DNA from: Sebastes aleutianus
Lineage: Eukaryota; Chordata; Actinopteri; Perciformes; Sebastidae
Reading direction: 5' to 3'
Assembly: GCA_916700875.1 (NCBI GenBank)
Contig: CAKAKS010000060.1
Span: 6,508,334-6,572,333 of the forward strand
Length of the DNA: 64,000 nucleotides
The stretch's first letter is position 1; each line of letters opens with the position of its first letter. Made by a program: the position numbers and the translations under genes. Below, in pieces: positions 61,816 to 64,000 of this stretch. The notes under the pieces were generated by a model that was not told where the DNA came from, searched no databases, and was given only the letters and a program-made list of their open reading frames with translations.

Positions 61816-64000
61816 TTGCATTTGCTGTCTTTTATTTCATGACCCATGCTGATGACACAACGTTAAAGCCCAAAAGGCAATATTGAAATGAAACCGTTTT
61901 TACAATGGCCATCAAATTAATAGTCTATATGTTTACAGCCAGCAGGCAGTGAGAGCTTAGTGTGGCTGACTGCTTGGGCTTTTTATAGATATCAGTTAGC
62001 AGCCAGGGAGCATGAAATGTCCTGCAGACAGGAAAGTCATTAAAATGAAGAATCATATGTGGGTTTTTTTTAGTGATAATTATGTATGGTAAACAATCCA
62101 AATGTTTTTTTTTTTTCAAATAAAATGATAATCACATATTAATTATCAGACGGAATTATTAGTGTTTTTCTAAGTCTCATAATTATTCAGCTCCGTTATT
62201 ATCTTCAATATATAGAGCCTACAGAGGCTGATTAGTATTATATTAGCCACATTAGCAGCCATATCACATGTCTTTATCTACATCACCTCTGATATCACAA
62301 CTGACCTGCAAAGCGGCAGAAAGACATTTAAGACAAGGAGATGAGACGTGGCCGAACAACTGATTATTTTTGGGGGGGAAATTATCATTAATTCATCACT
62401 ACAAATTATAAATAAAGTTAAACAGACTTTTTTTTTTTTTTGTGAACCAATCTCAGACCTACATCAAACTTTTATTGAGCATATTCATTTATTTAACGTC
62501 AACAGAGGAGGCAACTCGATTCTGCAAAATTCAGATTTGAGCTATAGTTTGATCTTTCTTTGAATGGTTAATTATATTTATTTAATTAGCATTATTATAC
62601 AGAATATAAGAGCGGGTTCAGGGGAAAATGGAGAGCACTTAAGGACGCTAGCTTTAGATTTGTGGATGTGTAAAGTATAAATTCCCAGATTTGGATTTCA
62701 TCCAACTAACCTTTGCTCGGCCACTGGATCAAAATGCGCTTGAATATTAACCATCAGACTATGCCCTGTGACAGAATAAGATGATTCATAATATATATAT
62801 TTTTTTATAATTGGGTGAATACAATAAAGCAGAGATCCTCTCCCTCTGATCCCTCCTCGTCTCTCTCTGTGTCTACTTGGCCTTCAGGCCTGTTATTCAT
62901 GATTCATCCAGGCTTTATTGGCTACTGAAGACTCGTTTAAAAACCCGATTTTCACCTGACATTGCAATTAACTGCTTGAAAAAAAAATCGCATTTGTATT
63001 TAATGGTCTCGACAATGAGGTCTGGAACAAGTGGTTACACAGATGATTTAAAGCGGCGCTGGTTGTTGCTGAAAGGCTATTTACTGTAATACTGTATCCA
63101 AGGCCCGGTTCATTACGCACGGCAGCTCAACATAATTAATTTATAAATGGAAAGGAAACAACCTGCAACGTCTCCAGCACGCTGATATTTACAAAACAGC
63201 TATTGAGCTTCTTAATAATCATCCGGGGGAAAAAATAATGCTCAATCACCAAAATTAAAAACCTGCAAAGGATTAAAATATGAAAAGATGGATGATGTAC
63301 ATGCAATCATAGGATATAGGCTAATAATGATGGAAATAATAACGACAAGAAATGTTTTTTTTATTTAATTTGCAAATATTTCTTGAGAATATTACTCCTA
63401 AACATTGTAGCCTATTTAAACCCGTATTATGTTGTGATTAAATATTTTCATTATAGTTATATAAACCAATCAACTTAAATAAACATAACAATTCTGAAGC
63501 TTAAATATGACCTCATAGCCTAATTGCGACAAGTAACCCAAGTAACTGTAACTGATGTAGCTTACAAATAGCCTATAATAAAGATATTTAATTGAAAAAG
63601 AAAATTACTTTTCACAAGTCCTCCCACAAGTAAACAAGTGCAAATGTTTTGTGCTTTTCTGATTTCGTTTTTTATTTAAATTTGTTGAGACATTGACTGA
63701 TAGGAAACCGATTGATCAGCATGATAAATGTAGCCTATGGAAATGGGAAAATGTCCATAAATGTGATCATCTGTTCACAAGGATCACATTATCTAACGAC
63801 CAAACAAACCACGTCCTCATTTATTACTGGCTTTGAAGACGTAAAATGCATTCAAATGTGCATTTGGGCCTAATGACCTATATTGTGTAAAGGTTGACCA
63901 GTTAACTGAATTAAACTGAGTCTTGTCAGTTAATAATAATAAGTTAGATAGGCCCCAGATAACATGATATTAAGCAACCTGCTTTCTCCGTCCCTCATCT
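61816..64000. other. AT-rich 3' flank of osr2
   Basis: No gene is recognised to the window edge. The tract 62130-62340, containing TAATTATTAG-type and TTATCT-type motifs, and the tract 63150-63240 are unique-looking and could be regulatory, but this is only an impression. Confidence 0.4.

Noticed and set aside
1..64000. CRISPR arrays, operons, prophage or other prokaryotic systems
   Set aside because: No regularly spaced identical repeats with unique spacers, no dense gene clusters and no ribosome-binding sites. The sequence is clearly vertebrate.

Overview
The window looks like nuclear chromosomal DNA of a bony fish, most likely a spiny-rayed teleost. The reasons are one intron-containing vertebrate developmental gene, GT-AG splice sites, many dispersed teleost-type repeats, and abundant CA/GT/GA microsatellites. 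It has no bacterial-style gene packing, and nearly all the open frames are short and unrecognisable.

Only one complete gene is recognisable: osr2 (odd-skipped related transcription factor 2) on the + strand near the right end. A probable non-coding first exon ends at 57834. Three coding exons (59856-60517, 60882-60981, 61290-61472) join in frame into a 314-residue protein with five C2H2 zinc fingers. A 3' UTR with an AATAAA signal at 61793 follows. The roughly 57 kb to its left is a gene-poor, repeat-rich flank of the kind expected around a developmental regulator, and distal enhancers may lie in its repeat-poor stretches.

Two gene relics sit in this flank. At 39718-39882 on the - strand is a single exon about 75% identical (my recollection of the family) to the kinase-core exon of STK3/MST2. 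It has the same 55-codon length and intact splice sites, but the catalytic HRD Asp and the DFG motif are substituted. STK3 lies beside OSR2 in mammals in this relative orientation, so the exon is probably what remains of a decayed syntenic stk3 copy, or a diverged kinase-dead paralogue. At about 36931-37230 is a decayed piece of 28S rRNA (D2 region), stranded far from any rDNA array.

The rest is mobile-element sediment and apparently unique DNA. It includes a deleted Tc1-like element (2527-3060) nested in an older repeat that has an inverted relative at 20.1-20.7 kb. Three elements have clean ends: hAT-like at 22751-23787 and 52150-52776, and Harbinger-like at 29823-30354. There are foldback elements at about 80-442 and 33660-34078, a tRNA-derived SINE at 43389-43650, a 27-bp minisatellite at 18016-18450, and many microsatellites. 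Repeat-family names and comparisons with other species come from memory, not from searches.
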